Positions 27,902 to 36,743 of a stretch of DNA of 64,000 nucleotides are shown piece after piece; within the stretch, counting starts at the first letter, position 1; every line of letters begins with the position of its first letter. Below the pieces are notes generated by a model. That model made no database searches and was not told the DNA's origin. It was given only the letters and a program-made list of their open reading frames with translations. Source of the stretch: Megamonas funiformis (GTDB lineage Bacteria > Bacillota > Negativicutes > Selenomonadales > Selenomonadaceae); contig NZ_CP048627.1 in the NCBI RefSeq assembly GCF_010669225.1, forward strand, positions 2,121,292-2,185,291, read 5' to 3'. A program made the position numbers and the translations under genes.

Positions 27902-28660
27902 CTATTCTATATATTTAGTTACAAAAGTTCGTAAATTTTCTTGCAGATAAATTGCTGTAAATTCTAAAGCCTGCGATGATGGCGCTAAGCGATTATAGTG
28001 AAAAACTTTTTCTTTATTCACCATATAATCGCAAGGATATGGTATTACATCTACACCTAATTTATTAAAATTAACAACTGCTCTTTCCATATGAAAAGCT
28101 GATGTTACAAGTAAAGGCTGTTTATACTTTCTTGATTTTAAAATATTAGTACTATACTCTGCATTTTGTGTTGTATTTAAGCTACGGTTTTCTAATAAAA
28201 TCATATCTTCAGATACACCGAGTTCTTTCAAAATGCGTCTGGCAATATCTGCTTCTCTACCACTATCTTCATAAATTTGTCCACCAGATACAATAATTGG
28301 TATACCTAATTTCTTCTGTAAGCGAACAGCTGTAAGTAATCGATTTGCTGGTATACTGCATAAAGTCCCTGTTCCAGTAACATCTGGCGTATCGCCTGTA
28401 GCTCCACCACCTAAAACAATAATTACATCTGCATTAGGTAAATGTTTTGGTGGGTCATAAGCATCTTCTAATCTACCAATTAACATACTTGCTACATAAG
28501 AAGTTGATGCTAAATAAAAAATAAATGTAACAAATGTAATAGCTATTGCTAGTCTTGTTTGTTTTCTTTTTTTACAACAATAAGCTATAAATAAAAATAA
28601 AACAAAAAATATACCTGGCGGTAATACCCAACTAGCACCAAATTTTAAAAACTCAATCAT
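27902..28660 (-). CDS. YdcF/ElyC-like DUF218 membrane protein
   Basis: 252 residues: two N-terminal membrane helices (about 10-60) and a DUF218 domain with ADVIIVLGGG, IIVSGGQIYEDSGREAD, LENRSLNTTQNAEYS and VTSAFHMERA. Relatives such as ElyC and SanA affect envelope integrity and lipid-carrier metabolism. ATG preceded by AAAGGAA. It lies 58 bases before the MATE gene on the same strand. Confidence 0.88.
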   Translation of the reverse strand: MIEFLKFGASWVLPPGIFFVLFLFIAYCCKKRKQTRLAIAITFVTFIFYLASTSYVASMLIGRLEDAYDPPKHLPNADVIIVLGGGATGDTPDVTGTGTLCSIPANRLLTAVRLQKKLGIPIIVSGGQIYEDSGREADIARRILKELGVSEDMILLENRSLNTTQNAEYSTNILKSRKYKQPLLVTSAFHMERAVVNFNKLGVDVIPYPCDYMVNKEKVFHYNRLAPSSQALEFTAIYLQENLRTFVTKYIE

Positions 28661-28753
28661 AAAATTCCTTTCTTTTCTAATAAATTGTCACAATTTTTTT
28701 TAATCTATGATAAAATATTATTAAATAATATTTTATTTTTGGAGGGTTTTACT

Positions 28754-29104
28754 ATGATTTTCACAGAACATGAAATTGTCCGCAAAGAAAAAGCAAATGG
28801 TGGTAAAGGTCATATCATTATTGAACATTTACTCACTAAAAACGAATTAAAAGAACAATGTGGTATGTTCGCTCATGTTACTTTAGAGCCAAATTGTTCT
28901 TTAGGCTATCATGAACATCACGGTAACGGCGAAGCTTATTATATCACTAAAGGCAGTGGTCTTTACAGTGATAACGGAAATATTATTGAAGTTAAAGCTG
29001 GTGATGTTGTCTTCTGTCCAGATGGAGAAGGTCATGGCATCGAAAACACATCTTCTTCTGAAAATCTAGAATTCACAGCTCTTATTATCAATACAGTTAA
29101 ATAA
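28754..29104 (+). CDS. Small cupin-domain protein
   Basis: 116 residues, one cupin barrel with metal-binding histidine motif YHEHHGNGEAYYI and second motif CPDGEGHGIENTS. ATG at 28754 preceded by GGAGGG. Such single cupins are sugar-phosphate isomerases, binding proteins or of unknown role; nothing local specifies the ligand. Divergent from the ydcF-like gene and closed by its own terminator. Confidence 0.88.
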   Translation: MIFTEHEIVRKEKANGGKGHIIIEHLLTKNELKEQCGMFAHVTLEPNCSLGYHEHHGNGEAYYITKGSGLYSDNGNIIEVKAGDVVFCPDGEGHGIENTSSSENLEFTALIINTVK

Positions 29105-29111
29105 AAATATT

Positions 29112-29143
29112 GTAGCTACTAAATTAATCAATTTAGTAGCTAC
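29112..29143. terminator. Bidirectional terminator between the cupin gene and ugd
   Basis: Perfect 14-bp inverted repeat (29112-29125 and 29130-29143, 4-base loop) followed by T-rich sequence; genes converge here. Confidence 0.85.
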
Positions 29144-29162
29144 TTTTATTTTAACATAATAT

Positions 29163-30488
29163 TTATTTTCGTACACCAATTTGATAATAATTTAAGCCAT
29201 GACTTTTTACTGTTTTTGCTTTATAAATATTTCGTCCATCAAAAATATCATTGCCCTTCATTCTTGCAGCAATTTCCATGAAATCTGGACTTTGGAATTC
29301 TTTCCATTCAGTAACAATCACTAAAGCATCCACATCATTTAGAGCATCATATTTATTATTTATATACTCTACTTCTACATCTTTAAGATAAAAAGATTTT
29401 GCCATATTCATAGCTTGAGGGTCATATGCTTGTACTTTTGCTCCACGTTGTTTCAATTCTTCAATCAATCTGATTGATGGAGCTTCTCGCATATCATCTG
29501 TTCCAGGTTTAAACGCTAATCCCCAGATTGCAATTTTTTTATCACTTAAATCTTCACCTAAGACTTCTGTGATACTATGCACTAATACCATCTTTTGACG
29601 AGAATTTACATTTTCTACAGATGATAATAATTCTGGTTCATAATCATGTTCTTTACTTGTTTTAATCAAAGCTTTTACATCTTTAGGGAAGCAACTTCCA
29701 CCATAACCACAACCTGGATTTAAGAAACTATACCCAATGCGAGAATCACTTGCGATGCCACGTCTTACTTTATTGATATCAGCTCCTACGCGTTCACTGA
29801 TATTAGCGATTTCATTGATAAAAGAAATCTTAGTAGCAAGCATAGCATTTGCAGCGTATTTTGTGAGTTCTGCACTTTTGATATCCATAGTTACGAAAAA
29901 TTCACTAGAACGAATAAATGGTTCATATAATTCTTGCATAACTTCTATTGATTTTGCATTTTCAGAACCAATAACCACTCTATCTGGGTGCATAAAATCT
30001 TGGCAAGCATTGCCTTCTTTTAAAAATTCAGGATTAGATATAACATCAAATTTTAAATCACTACCACGTTTATCTAATTCTTCTTGAATTACAGCTTTTA
30101 CTTTATCTCCAGTTCCCACTGGTACTGTTGATTTATCCACGATATACATATCATGAATCATATATTGACCGATTTCACGTGCTGCATTCATCACATATTG
30201 TAAATCAGCACTGCCATCTTCGCCCATAGGTGTTCCCACTGCAATAAAACAAATATCACTTTCTTTTAAAGCTTCTTTTATATCAGTTGTGAATTTCAAA
30301 TTGCCTCGCTGTTGAGCTGATTTTACCATTTGTTCTAGACCTGGCTCATATATAGGAATTATTCCCTTTTTCAAATTTTCAATTTTTTGCTCTGCCACAT
30401 CAACACAAATAACATTATTTCCTGTAGCGGCAAAACAAGTTCCTGTAACAAGTCCTACATAACCTGTTCCTATCATTGCAACTTTCAT
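29163..30488 (-). CDS. ugd: UDP-glucose 6-dehydrogenase
   Basis: 441 residues: NAD-binding GTGYVGLVTG (7-16), central domain with the catalytic cysteine in NPGCGYGGSCFPKD, and C-terminal UDP-binding domain with IWGLAFKPGTDDMREAPS. It oxidises UDP-glucose to UDP-glucuronate for capsule or LPS sugars. ATG preceded by GAGGTG. Fits with the pgi and phosphohexomutase genes nearby as sugar-nucleotide supply. Confidence 0.96.
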   Translation of the reverse strand: MKVAMIGTGYVGLVTGTCFAATGNNVICVDVAEQKIENLKKGIIPIYEPGLEQMVKSAQQRGNLKFTTDIKEALKESDICFIAVGTPMGEDGSADLQYVMNAAREIGQYMIHDMYIVDKSTVPVGTGDKVKAVIQEELDKRGSDLKFDVISNPEFLKEGNACQDFMHPDRVVIGSENAKSIEVMQELYEPFIRSSEFFVTMDIKSAELTKYAANAMLATKISFINEIANISERVGADINKVRRGIASDSRIGYSFLNPGCGYGGSCFPKDVKALIKTSKEHDYEPELLSSVENVNSRQKMVLVHSITEVLGEDLSDKKIAIWGLAFKPGTDDMREAPSIRLIEELKQRGAKVQAYDPQAMNMAKSFYLKDVEVEYINNKYDALNDVDALVIVTEWKEFQSPDFMEIAARMKGNDIFDGRNIYKAKTVKSHGLNYYQIGVRK

Positions 30489-30580
30489 TAATATTTACAC
30501 CTCTATATATAAAATCGCTCACAAATTTATTTATACTTAGTATATTTTGCCTTATTTATGTCTAAATATCAAGAAATTAT

Positions 30581-30609
30581 TTACAAATAACGAATTGTCA
30601 TTTTATAAT
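30581..30609 (+). promoter_or_regulatory. Promoter of the TSCPD-PHP gene pair
   Basis: TTACAA (30581-30586), 17-base spacer, TATAAT (30604-30609), about 55 bases before the start codon. Confidence 0.55.
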
Positions 30610-30665
30610 AGTACAAATAATAATAAACAATATATATACTATAAAATAAAGGATTGTGATTTTCT

Positions 30666-30920
30666 ATGAAAAAATTTTCTTATACAACTTCTGGTACTTG
30701 TTCAAAACTTATAAATTTCAGCCTTGATGAAAACAATATCATTCATGATGTAGAATTCATCGGTGGTTGTAACGGAAATCTTCAAGGTATCAGCAAATTA
30801 ATCGAAGGTCAATCTGCTCAAAATGTCATTGATAAATGTCAAGGTATACATTGTGGTATGCGTCCTACTTCTTGCCCTGATCAATTATCTAGAGCTTTAA
30901 GTGAAGCTATTCAAAAATAA
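30666..30920 (+). CDS. TSCPD domain protein (small cysteine-containing protein)
   Basis: 84 residues with the C-terminal TSCPDQLSRAL box and cysteines at GTCS, GGCNGN and GIHCG. The TSCPD domain is also found at the end of some ribonucleotide reductases, where it binds metal and nucleotides or DNA; the free-standing form is widespread in anaerobes without a defined role. First of a two-gene plus-strand unit with the PHP protein. Confidence 0.88.
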   Translation: MKKFSYTTSGTCSKLINFSLDENNIIHDVEFIGGCNGNLQGISKLIEGQSAQNVIDKCQGIHCGMRPTSCPDQLSRALSEAIQK

Positions 30921-30942
30921 TAAATTATAAAGGGTGATTTTT

Positions 30943-31713
30943 ATGCTTTTTGATACTCATCTGCATACAAAATTTTCTGCTGACTCTAAAATGTCTATCG
31001 AAGACGCCATCTTAAGTGCTAAACAACAAAATATAGGCTTAGTACTCACAGAACATTTAGATTATGATTTTCCTGGTGATGATATCTATGAGTTTAACCC
31101 CCAACAATATTTTCAAGAATATTCTAGCTACCAATCAAAAACACTCTATTTAGGTGTAGAAGTTGGTATGCAAGAACATACTCTCATTCAAAGTAAAAAA
31201 TTTGTCGAAAGTGCTCCTTTTGACCAAGTTATTTGCTCATTGCATTTATTAGATGGTAAAGATTTATTTTATGAATCCTGTTATACTGAAAATAAGCATA
31301 CTGTATATCTAAACTATTTAAACACAATGATAAAATTAATCAAACAACATGATTTTGCTAATATACTAGGTCATGTAGATTATATTTGTCGTTATGCTCC
31401 ATATGCAAAAAAAGATATTTGCTATGAAGAATTCCATGACACTATTGATATTCTTTGGCAGACAATCATTGACAAAGGTATTGTGCCTGAACTAAATACT
31501 AGACGTTTTGATAACTCTAATAATATATCTATTTTATTAAAATTATATGAACGCTATGCTATGCTTGGTGGTAAATATGTAAGTATAGGCTCTGATGCAC
31601 ATAAACCAGAAAATATAGGTTTTGCCTTTAAAGAAGCTTATGCATTACTTGATAAATTAAATTTACAACCAGTATATTTTGTCAATCGTCAAATGCAGCT
31701 CAGTAAAATTTAA
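30943..31713 (+). CDS. PHP-domain phosphatase, histidinol-phosphatase type
   Basis: 256 residues. Metal ligands of the PHP fold are visible in DTHLHTKFSADS, LTEHLDY, ICSLHLLDG, LGHVDYICRY and GSDAHKPENIG. Length and order match HisK-like histidinol-phosphate phosphatases, but no his genes are near, so a different phosphoester is possible. ATG at 30943 follows AAAGGGTGA; a GTG 9 bases earlier is less likely. Confidence 0.85.
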   Translation: MLFDTHLHTKFSADSKMSIEDAILSAKQQNIGLVLTEHLDYDFPGDDIYEFNPQQYFQEYSSYQSKTLYLGVEVGMQEHTLIQSKKFVESAPFDQVICSLHLLDGKDLFYESCYTENKHTVYLNYLNTMIKLIKQHDFANILGHVDYICRYAPYAKKDICYEEFHDTIDILWQTIIDKGIVPELNTRRFDNSNNISILLKLYERYAMLGGKYVSIGSDAHKPENIGFAFKEAYALLDKLNLQPVYFVNRQMQLSKI

Positions 31714-31739
31714 AATAAACATTAGAAAGAAGGGTTTGT

Positions 31740-32936
31740 ATGTCCTTAAAAAAAGCTATTTCTACAGGATTATGTATTTCTTTACTATTTACATCTGGAA
31801 CTCCTGCTTTAGCTGGCAGTTTAAATAGTACTAATACAGCTCAGCCTCCATCTTATAATTATGGCGTTTTAGACTCTACTAATCTCCAATCAAAATTATT
31901 ATTAGTTGAGCAATCTGTATATGGACAAGAGCAAACAGGTGCCCTATTAGATAGAATTAGTCGCCTAGAAACAGATTTTTATGGTAAAACATCTAGTTCT
32001 AAAACAGCGCTTAGCGACCGTATAAATACATTATATTCCACTATGTTTGATAATAGCATTCGTCCTTCTGCTATCACACAAATGAATGGTATTGAATGGT
32101 TTTTAAGTCGCCATGTTTCCATAAAATCTATTACTGATAGATTAACTACATTAGAAACTCAAATATATGGTAAACCAATAACTGGCACATTACAAAAACG
32201 CATGAATGATTTGGCTATGCTTGCTTATGGCAATTCAGATACTAAAACACCACTTGTAGCCACTACTATTCCTGTAGATACATTAGTTAAAATAAAATTA
32301 GTTACACCACTCAATACAGAAACTTCTAAAGTTGGTGATAAAGTAAAATTCCAAGCATCTGAAGATGTTATTTATAATGGTCAATTAATCATTGCAGCAG
32401 GTGCTCCTGGTGAAGGTGTTGTTACTAAAGTAAAAAGCGCTAGAAACTTCGGTCGCAACGGTGAAATTGATGTAGACTTCCAACAAATTCAAGCATTTGA
32501 TGGAACATATATTCAAACAACTTTAGGTGATAAAGCAAAAAAAGAAATTGAAAACTTAGCTATGGCTGCTGGTGCAAGTATAGCAGGTATTGCTCTTTTA
32601 GGGCCAATAGGTATTGTCGGCGGAATTTTCGTCAATGGTAAAGATATCGACTTACCTACAGGTACAGAATCCTATATTCAAACTAAAACAGCAACTAATA
32701 TCTATGCTATTCAAACAAATTTAGATGATAATTTCAAAGTAAATACACCGCCAATTACTGAAGAAGAATCCTACTCTAGCTCAACAGATACTTCATCTAA
32801 TTCAGATGTTAATACTTCTCCATCTACAACTACGGAAAATAATTCTTCTTCCAGTAGTACAGATTATAATACAAATACTTCATCTTCAAATAATGATATT
32901 TCTGCAGAAAACAATATTTATGATTATGAATATTAA
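31740..32936 (+). CDS. Exported protein with repeated YG/LE segments and Ser-rich tail
   Basis: 398 residues. A signal peptide (to about ALAGS, residue 26) is followed by about three copies of a 45-50-residue repeat with the pattern L..E..hYG....G.L..Rh..L (for example VEQSVYGQEQTGALLDRISRLE and LETQIYGKPITGTLQKRMNDL; h is hydrophobic). A middle beta-rich domain (about 175-300) includes a Gly/Ala hydrophobic stretch AAGASIAGIALLGPIGIVGG, and the last 70 residues are Ser/Thr/Asn-rich. Probably a periplasmic or outer-surface protein; function unknown. ATG follows GAAGGG. Confidence 0.8.
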   Translation: MSLKKAISTGLCISLLFTSGTPALAGSLNSTNTAQPPSYNYGVLDSTNLQSKLLLVEQSVYGQEQTGALLDRISRLETDFYGKTSSSKTALSDRINTLYSTMFDNSIRPSAITQMNGIEWFLSRHVSIKSITDRLTTLETQIYGKPITGTLQKRMNDLAMLAYGNSDTKTPLVATTIPVDTLVKIKLVTPLNTETSKVGDKVKFQASEDVIYNGQLIIAAGAPGEGVVTKVKSARNFGRNGEIDVDFQQIQAFDGTYIQTTLGDKAKKEIENLAMAAGASIAGIALLGPIGIVGGIFVNGKDIDLPTGTESYIQTKTATNIYAIQTNLDDNFKVNTPPITEEESYSSSTDTSSNSDVNTSPSTTTENNSSSSSTDYNTNTSSSNNDISAENNIYDYEY

Positions 32937-32944
32937 TTTTTTAT

Positions 32945-32969
32945 AGAGACCAGATAATATCTGGTCTCT
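32945..32969 (+). terminator. Terminator after the exported repeat protein
   Basis: AGAGACCAG (32945-32953) pairs with CTGGTCTCT (32961-32969), 7-base loop, then five T. Confidence 0.85.
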
Positions 32970-32990
32970 TTTTCTAAGGAGGATTTTATT

Positions 32991-33956
32991 TTGGACGAGG
33001 CTCAACTTCGCTTTCTATTTGTATTTACAGATTTAATTGCTCCACTTGTTGCTGGTTATTTATGTTATCGCTATCAAGTAATCACACAAGATTTTTGTAA
33101 TAAACTTATAAAAATCAATATTCGTTTAGTAGTTTCCATCTTATCTTTTTTAAGCTTTTGGACTTTAAAGATAAGCACAGATTTATTATGGCTTCCTTTA
33201 TTTGGTTTTTTAGCCTGCATTATTCCTGGATTGATTGCCAAATATACATTTGCTTCTAGTTATAAAAATCTAAATGACCGCGGTGCTTATATGATGGCAT
33301 CTATGCTATCTAATATTGGTACTTTATCTGGTCTATGTGCTTTTATAGTTTATGGTATTCAAGGCTTTGCCTATCTCCAAATTGTAGCCATGTTCCAAAC
33401 TTTATTTACATTAAGCGTATGCTTTCCTTTAGCTAATTATTATCATTCAAAAGCTAGCCGTAGACATCATCAAAAAAATCAAATCAGCATTCGCAAATTA
33501 TTATTCAATCTCAATCAATTACCAGTTTTAGCAATGATTATCGGTTTTTGTTTAGCTTTAAAAAATATCCCTACACCACAAATCGGTTATGATATTTTCA
33601 ATTATTTAGTACATATAGGTGCTTGGGCAGGTCTATTTCCTGTTGGTTATATCACTAGATTTGATAAAGCCAAATATTTTTTACGCAAAACAAGCGATAT
33701 CATTGTAGTAAAATTCGTTGTACTTCCTTTAATCGCTTATTTTGTTGTAATTTATCTTTTCAACGACCCTATTTTAATTGGCAGCATGATTATCGCCTTT
33801 TCTGCTCCAACTGCAATCAATGCTGTACTTGCTTGTAGCATATATAAATTAAATGTAAACATCGCTATTTCTTCATTCCTTTCTACAACAATCATCTTCT
33901 TACTCATAATATTCCCTTTATATTTCTTTGTAATTAAAGATTTAATTATACCTTAA
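32991..33956 (+). CDS. AEC (auxin efflux carrier) family transporter
   Basis: 321 residues with about ten membrane helices in two halves separated by a basic loop (SRRHHQKNQ, about 155-165). Helix pattern and the late AFSAPTAINAVLACSIY segment fit the AEC/BART permeases that carry small organic acids such as malate. TTG start at 32991 with AAGGAGG upstream. Preceded by a terminator, so independently transcribed. Substrate unknown; it lies before aspA, which makes fumarate or malate, a suggestive pairing only. Confidence 0.7.
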   Translation: MDEAQLRFLFVFTDLIAPLVAGYLCYRYQVITQDFCNKLIKINIRLVVSILSFLSFWTLKISTDLLWLPLFGFLACIIPGLIAKYTFASSYKNLNDRGAYMMASMLSNIGTLSGLCAFIVYGIQGFAYLQIVAMFQTLFTLSVCFPLANYYHSKASRRHHQKNQISIRKLLFNLNQLPVLAMIIGFCLALKNIPTPQIGYDIFNYLVHIGAWAGLFPVGYITRFDKAKYFLRKTSDIIVVKFVVLPLIAYFVVIYLFNDPILIGSMIIAFSAPTAINAVLACSIYKLNVNIAISSFLSTTIIFLLIIFPLYFFVIKDLIIP

Positions 33957-34029
33957 TCAATAATAAAAAAGTAAATAAGTAGTTTATAACTACTTATTAA
34001 AAATAATTTTAAGAAAATTTATTTTTGTC

Positions 34030-34059
34030 TTTACATGTACATTGTATACATGATACAAT
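34030..34059 (+). promoter_or_regulatory. aspA promoter with overlapping operator-like palindrome
   Basis: TTTACA (34030-34035) and extended TGaTACAAT (-10 at 34054-34059), 18-base spacer. ATTGTAT-N5-ATACAAT (34041-34059), a perfect 7-bp inverted repeat, covers the -10, and CATGTA-N7-TACATG (34034-34052) overlaps it. Confidence 0.55.
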
Positions 34060-34099
34060 ATGCATATAAAGAAGATAAATTTTCGCGGAGGCGATTTAA

Positions 34100-35524
34100 A
34101 TGCGTATAGAACATGATTTTTTAGGTGAACTTGAAGTTCCTGATAATGCTTATTATGGTGTACAAAGTCTTAGAGGTTCTCATAATTTTAACATCACTGG
34201 ACAAAAACTAGATTCCGATTTTATCATCGCACTTGCTATGGTAAAAAAAGCTGCTGCTATGGCAAATTTAAAAACAGCTCGTCTTGATAGTAAAATTGCA
34301 AAAGCTTTAATAGCAGCTGCTGATGAAATTATTGATGGAAAATTACATGATAATTTCATTGTTGACCCTATTCAAGGTGGTGCTGGTACTTCCATCAATA
34401 TGAATATGAATGAAGTACTTTGTAATCGTGCCTTAGAAATTATTGGAGAGAAAAAAGGACGTTATGATATTATTTCTCCAAATAATCATGCTAATATGGC
34501 TCAATCTACAAATGATGCATTCCCTACAGCTATAAAATTATGTATTATTTTAAAATCTCGTAAATTAAAAATTGCTTTAAAACGTTTATCTTGGGAATTA
34601 GAACGCAAAGCTCAAGAATTTAAAGATGTTCTCAAAATGGGTAGAACACATCTTCAAGATGCTGTACCTATTACTTTAGGGCAGGAAATGTCTGCTTATG
34701 CTTCTGGTGTAAATCGCGGTTTACGTCGCATTGAACATGCTTTAATCAATTTACACTATATCAACATGGGCGGAACAGCTATCGGCACTGGATTAAACGC
34801 TGAACCTAACTACATTCCTGAAGTTGCTAAAATTTTATCTGTATTAGCTGAAGAAGATTTCCATGTAGCTGAAAATTTAATTGATGCTACTAATAATACA
34901 GATGGATTTGCTGATATGTCTTCTGCTTTAAAAAATACAGCACTTATGCTCATAAAAATGGCAAATGATTTCCGTTTAATGGCTTCTGGCCCTCGTTGCG
35001 GTTTAAATGAATTAAAATTACCAGCTCGTCAACCAGGTTCTTCCATCATGCCAGGAAAAGTAAATCCTGTTATCGCTGAAGTTTTAAATCAGACTTGCTA
35101 CCAAATCATTGGCAATGATACTGCTATCTGCCTTGCTGTTGAAAACGGTCAATTTGAATTAAATGTTATGGAACCTGTAATTGCATTTAACATCTTTAAT
35201 TCCTTAAAATATATGACAAATGCTGTTAATACTTTTGTTGATAATCTCTTAATTGATTTAGAAGCTAATAAAGAACAATGCTATACTTGGCTCAATCATA
35301 GTGTTGGTACAATCACAGCATTACTTCCTCATATTGGCTATGAAAATGCTTCTATGATCGCTAAAGAAGCTTATCAAACTAATAAACCTGTACGTGAAAT
35401 CATCTTAAGTAAAAATCTATTAACTGAAGAAGAATTAGATATTATCTTATCTCCAAGTGAAATGACTCGTCCTGGTATCGCTGGTGATAAATTATTAAAA
35501 GAAAATCTTCAAAAAAGAGCTTAA
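34100..35524 (+). CDS. aspA: Aspartate ammonia-lyase
   Basis: 474 residues, fumarase/aspartase superfamily. IEHDFLGELEVPDNAYYGVQ at the start, GRTHLQDAVPITLGQE, and the mobile signature loop GSSIMPGKVNP with its catalytic serine are present. It interconverts aspartate with fumarate and ammonia, feeding anaerobic fumarate reduction. GGAGGCG lies upstream of the ATG. The last residues SEMTRPGI agree with aspartase rather than fumarase. Confidence 0.94.
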   Translation: MRIEHDFLGELEVPDNAYYGVQSLRGSHNFNITGQKLDSDFIIALAMVKKAAAMANLKTARLDSKIAKALIAAADEIIDGKLHDNFIVDPIQGGAGTSINMNMNEVLCNRALEIIGEKKGRYDIISPNNHANMAQSTNDAFPTAIKLCIILKSRKLKIALKRLSWELERKAQEFKDVLKMGRTHLQDAVPITLGQEMSAYASGVNRGLRRIEHALINLHYINMGGTAIGTGLNAEPNYIPEVAKILSVLAEEDFHVAENLIDATNNTDGFADMSSALKNTALMLIKMANDFRLMASGPRCGLNELKLPARQPGSSIMPGKVNPVIAEVLNQTCYQIIGNDTAICLAVENGQFELNVMEPVIAFNIFNSLKYMTNAVNTFVDNLLIDLEANKEQCYTWLNHSVGTITALLPHIGYENASMIAKEAYQTNKPVREIILSKNLLTEEELDIILSPSEMTRPGIAGDKLLKENLQKRA

Positions 35525-35534
35525 TATAAAAATT

Positions 35535-35562
35535 ACCCCTAGTAATAAAATTTACTAGGGGT
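35535..35562. terminator. Bidirectional terminator between aspA and the HAD gene
   Basis: ACCCCTAGTA (35535-35544) pairs exactly with TACTAGGGGT (35553-35562), flanked by A-rich and T-rich sequence; converging genes. Confidence 0.85.
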
Positions 35563-35567
35563 TTATT

Positions 35568-36203
35568 TTATTTTGTATTTATTTTTGCCATTAATGATGG
35601 TAATTCTTTAATATCATTGATTGTATAAGCTGGATTTTCCACTTTACCAAAGCCATAACTTGCAAAAATCATAGGAATGTTTGCCATTTCACAAGCTTCA
35701 AAATCGCCTTGTGTATCACCTACATAAATAGCTTCATCTATATTATTTTTTTTCATCAATAATTTAATAGTTTCGCCCTTATGCAATCCTGTATCACCAT
35801 AACATAAATGGTCTTTCACTTTATCTGTAATATTTGCATATCTTAAAGTTGTTTCGATATAACCTACCTGACAATTGCTTACGACATATAAATTATAATC
35901 TTTCGCTAATTCATTTAAAGTATCAATAACACCATCATAAAAAACGCCTGAATGTTTTTCTAAATAAGCATCTTCATAATCATAACAAGCCTGACAAACT
36001 TCAGCACGTTTTTCATCATCTAAAGTAGGCAACATAAGTCTACCAATTTCATCCATGGTTTTACCAAATAATTTTTTTAATTTATCGCCATCTAAATTTG
36101 CTTTAATTCCTGCTTTTTCCCAAATAGCTTCATTCCAACTTTCAGCTACTACATCAGTGGAATCCCACAAAGTACCATCAATATCAAAAATAATATTTTT
36201 CAT
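35568..36203 (-). CDS. HAD-superfamily phosphatase (phosphoglycolate phosphatase-like)
   Basis: 211 residues. HAD motif I IIFDIDGTLWDS, motif II VVSNCQVG, lysine in GLHKGET and motif IV YVGDTQGDFEAC are complete, with a helical cap between motif I and II. Probably dephosphorylates a small phosphoester; the W in DGTLWDS sets it slightly apart from classical Gph. AAGGAG upstream of the ATG. Confidence 0.85.
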   Translation of the reverse strand: MKNIIFDIDGTLWDSTDVVAESWNEAIWEKAGIKANLDGDKLKKLFGKTMDEIGRLMLPTLDDEKRAEVCQACYDYEDAYLEKHSGVFYDGVIDTLNELAKDYNLYVVSNCQVGYIETTLRYANITDKVKDHLCYGDTGLHKGETIKLLMKKNNIDEAIYVGDTQGDFEACEMANIPMIFASYGFGKVENPAYTINDIKELPSLMAKINTK

Positions 36204-36386
36204 AGAAATCTCCTTATTATAAAATTATAAAAGTATTTATTTCCATTTTAAGAAAAATCTTAAAATTAATCAACAATAATTTAGCTAAAAAAGAAGACTT
36301 TTATTTTAATTATAAAGACGAATAGATAATAAAAAATATGCTATTTACAACTATACAATTATAAAATCATCTTTATAAAAATAGTA

Positions 36387-36415
36387 TTGACAAAAAAAGA
36401 TTTTATGTTTATAGT
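36387..36415 (+). promoter_or_regulatory. Promoter of the aroF-tyrA transcript
   Basis: TTGACA (36387-36392), 17-base spacer, TATAGT (36410-36415). Transcription would start near 36422, at the beginning of the T-box leader. The 180 bases upstream of this promoter hold nothing recognisable. Confidence 0.8.
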
Positions 36416-36420
36416 ATTAG

Positions 36421-36682
36421 ACAAGGACAAATGCAATGAACAGGAAAAGTATATTTGTGAAGTTTTCAGAGAGTTATGGTTTGGTGCGACATAATAATAT
36501 AGCAAATAGAAATACACCTGTGAGCTACTGGCTGAACATTTATTTAGTAGGCTTAGTCGGAATGCCACCGTTATCATAGGCTAGGGTATGTTAGTACCTG
36601 AATAAAGTGGCTTGCTAATAGCAAGAAGGGTGGTACCACGGGTTAATTACAGCTCGTCCCTATTTTAGGGACGAGCTTTTTT
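36421..36682 (+). promoter_or_regulatory. T-box riboswitch, probably tyrosine-specific
   Basis: The T-box sequence AGGGTGGTACCACG (36627-36640) is preceded by stem III (CTTGCT-AAT-AGCAAG, 36611-36625). A terminator follows: AGCTCGTCCCT (36651-36661) pairs with AGGGACGAGCT (36667-36677), then six T. AGGG of the T-box can instead pair with the CCCT of the terminator arm to form the antiterminator. Stem I carries an AGAGAG motif near 36470 and GAAATACACC at 36509-36518, in which TAC (36513-36515) is the likely specifier codon (Tyr). Uncharged tRNA-Tyr would switch on aroF-tyrA. Confidence 0.9.
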
Positions 36683-36743
36683 GCATTTATTTTTAAATAA
36701 TAAAACTACTCAATTACTTAGCAATTTAGGAGGAATATATATT

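Noticed and set aside
36359-36577. 72-codon minus-strand frame across the T-box leader
   Set aside because: It overlaps a structured riboswitch and has no family signature.
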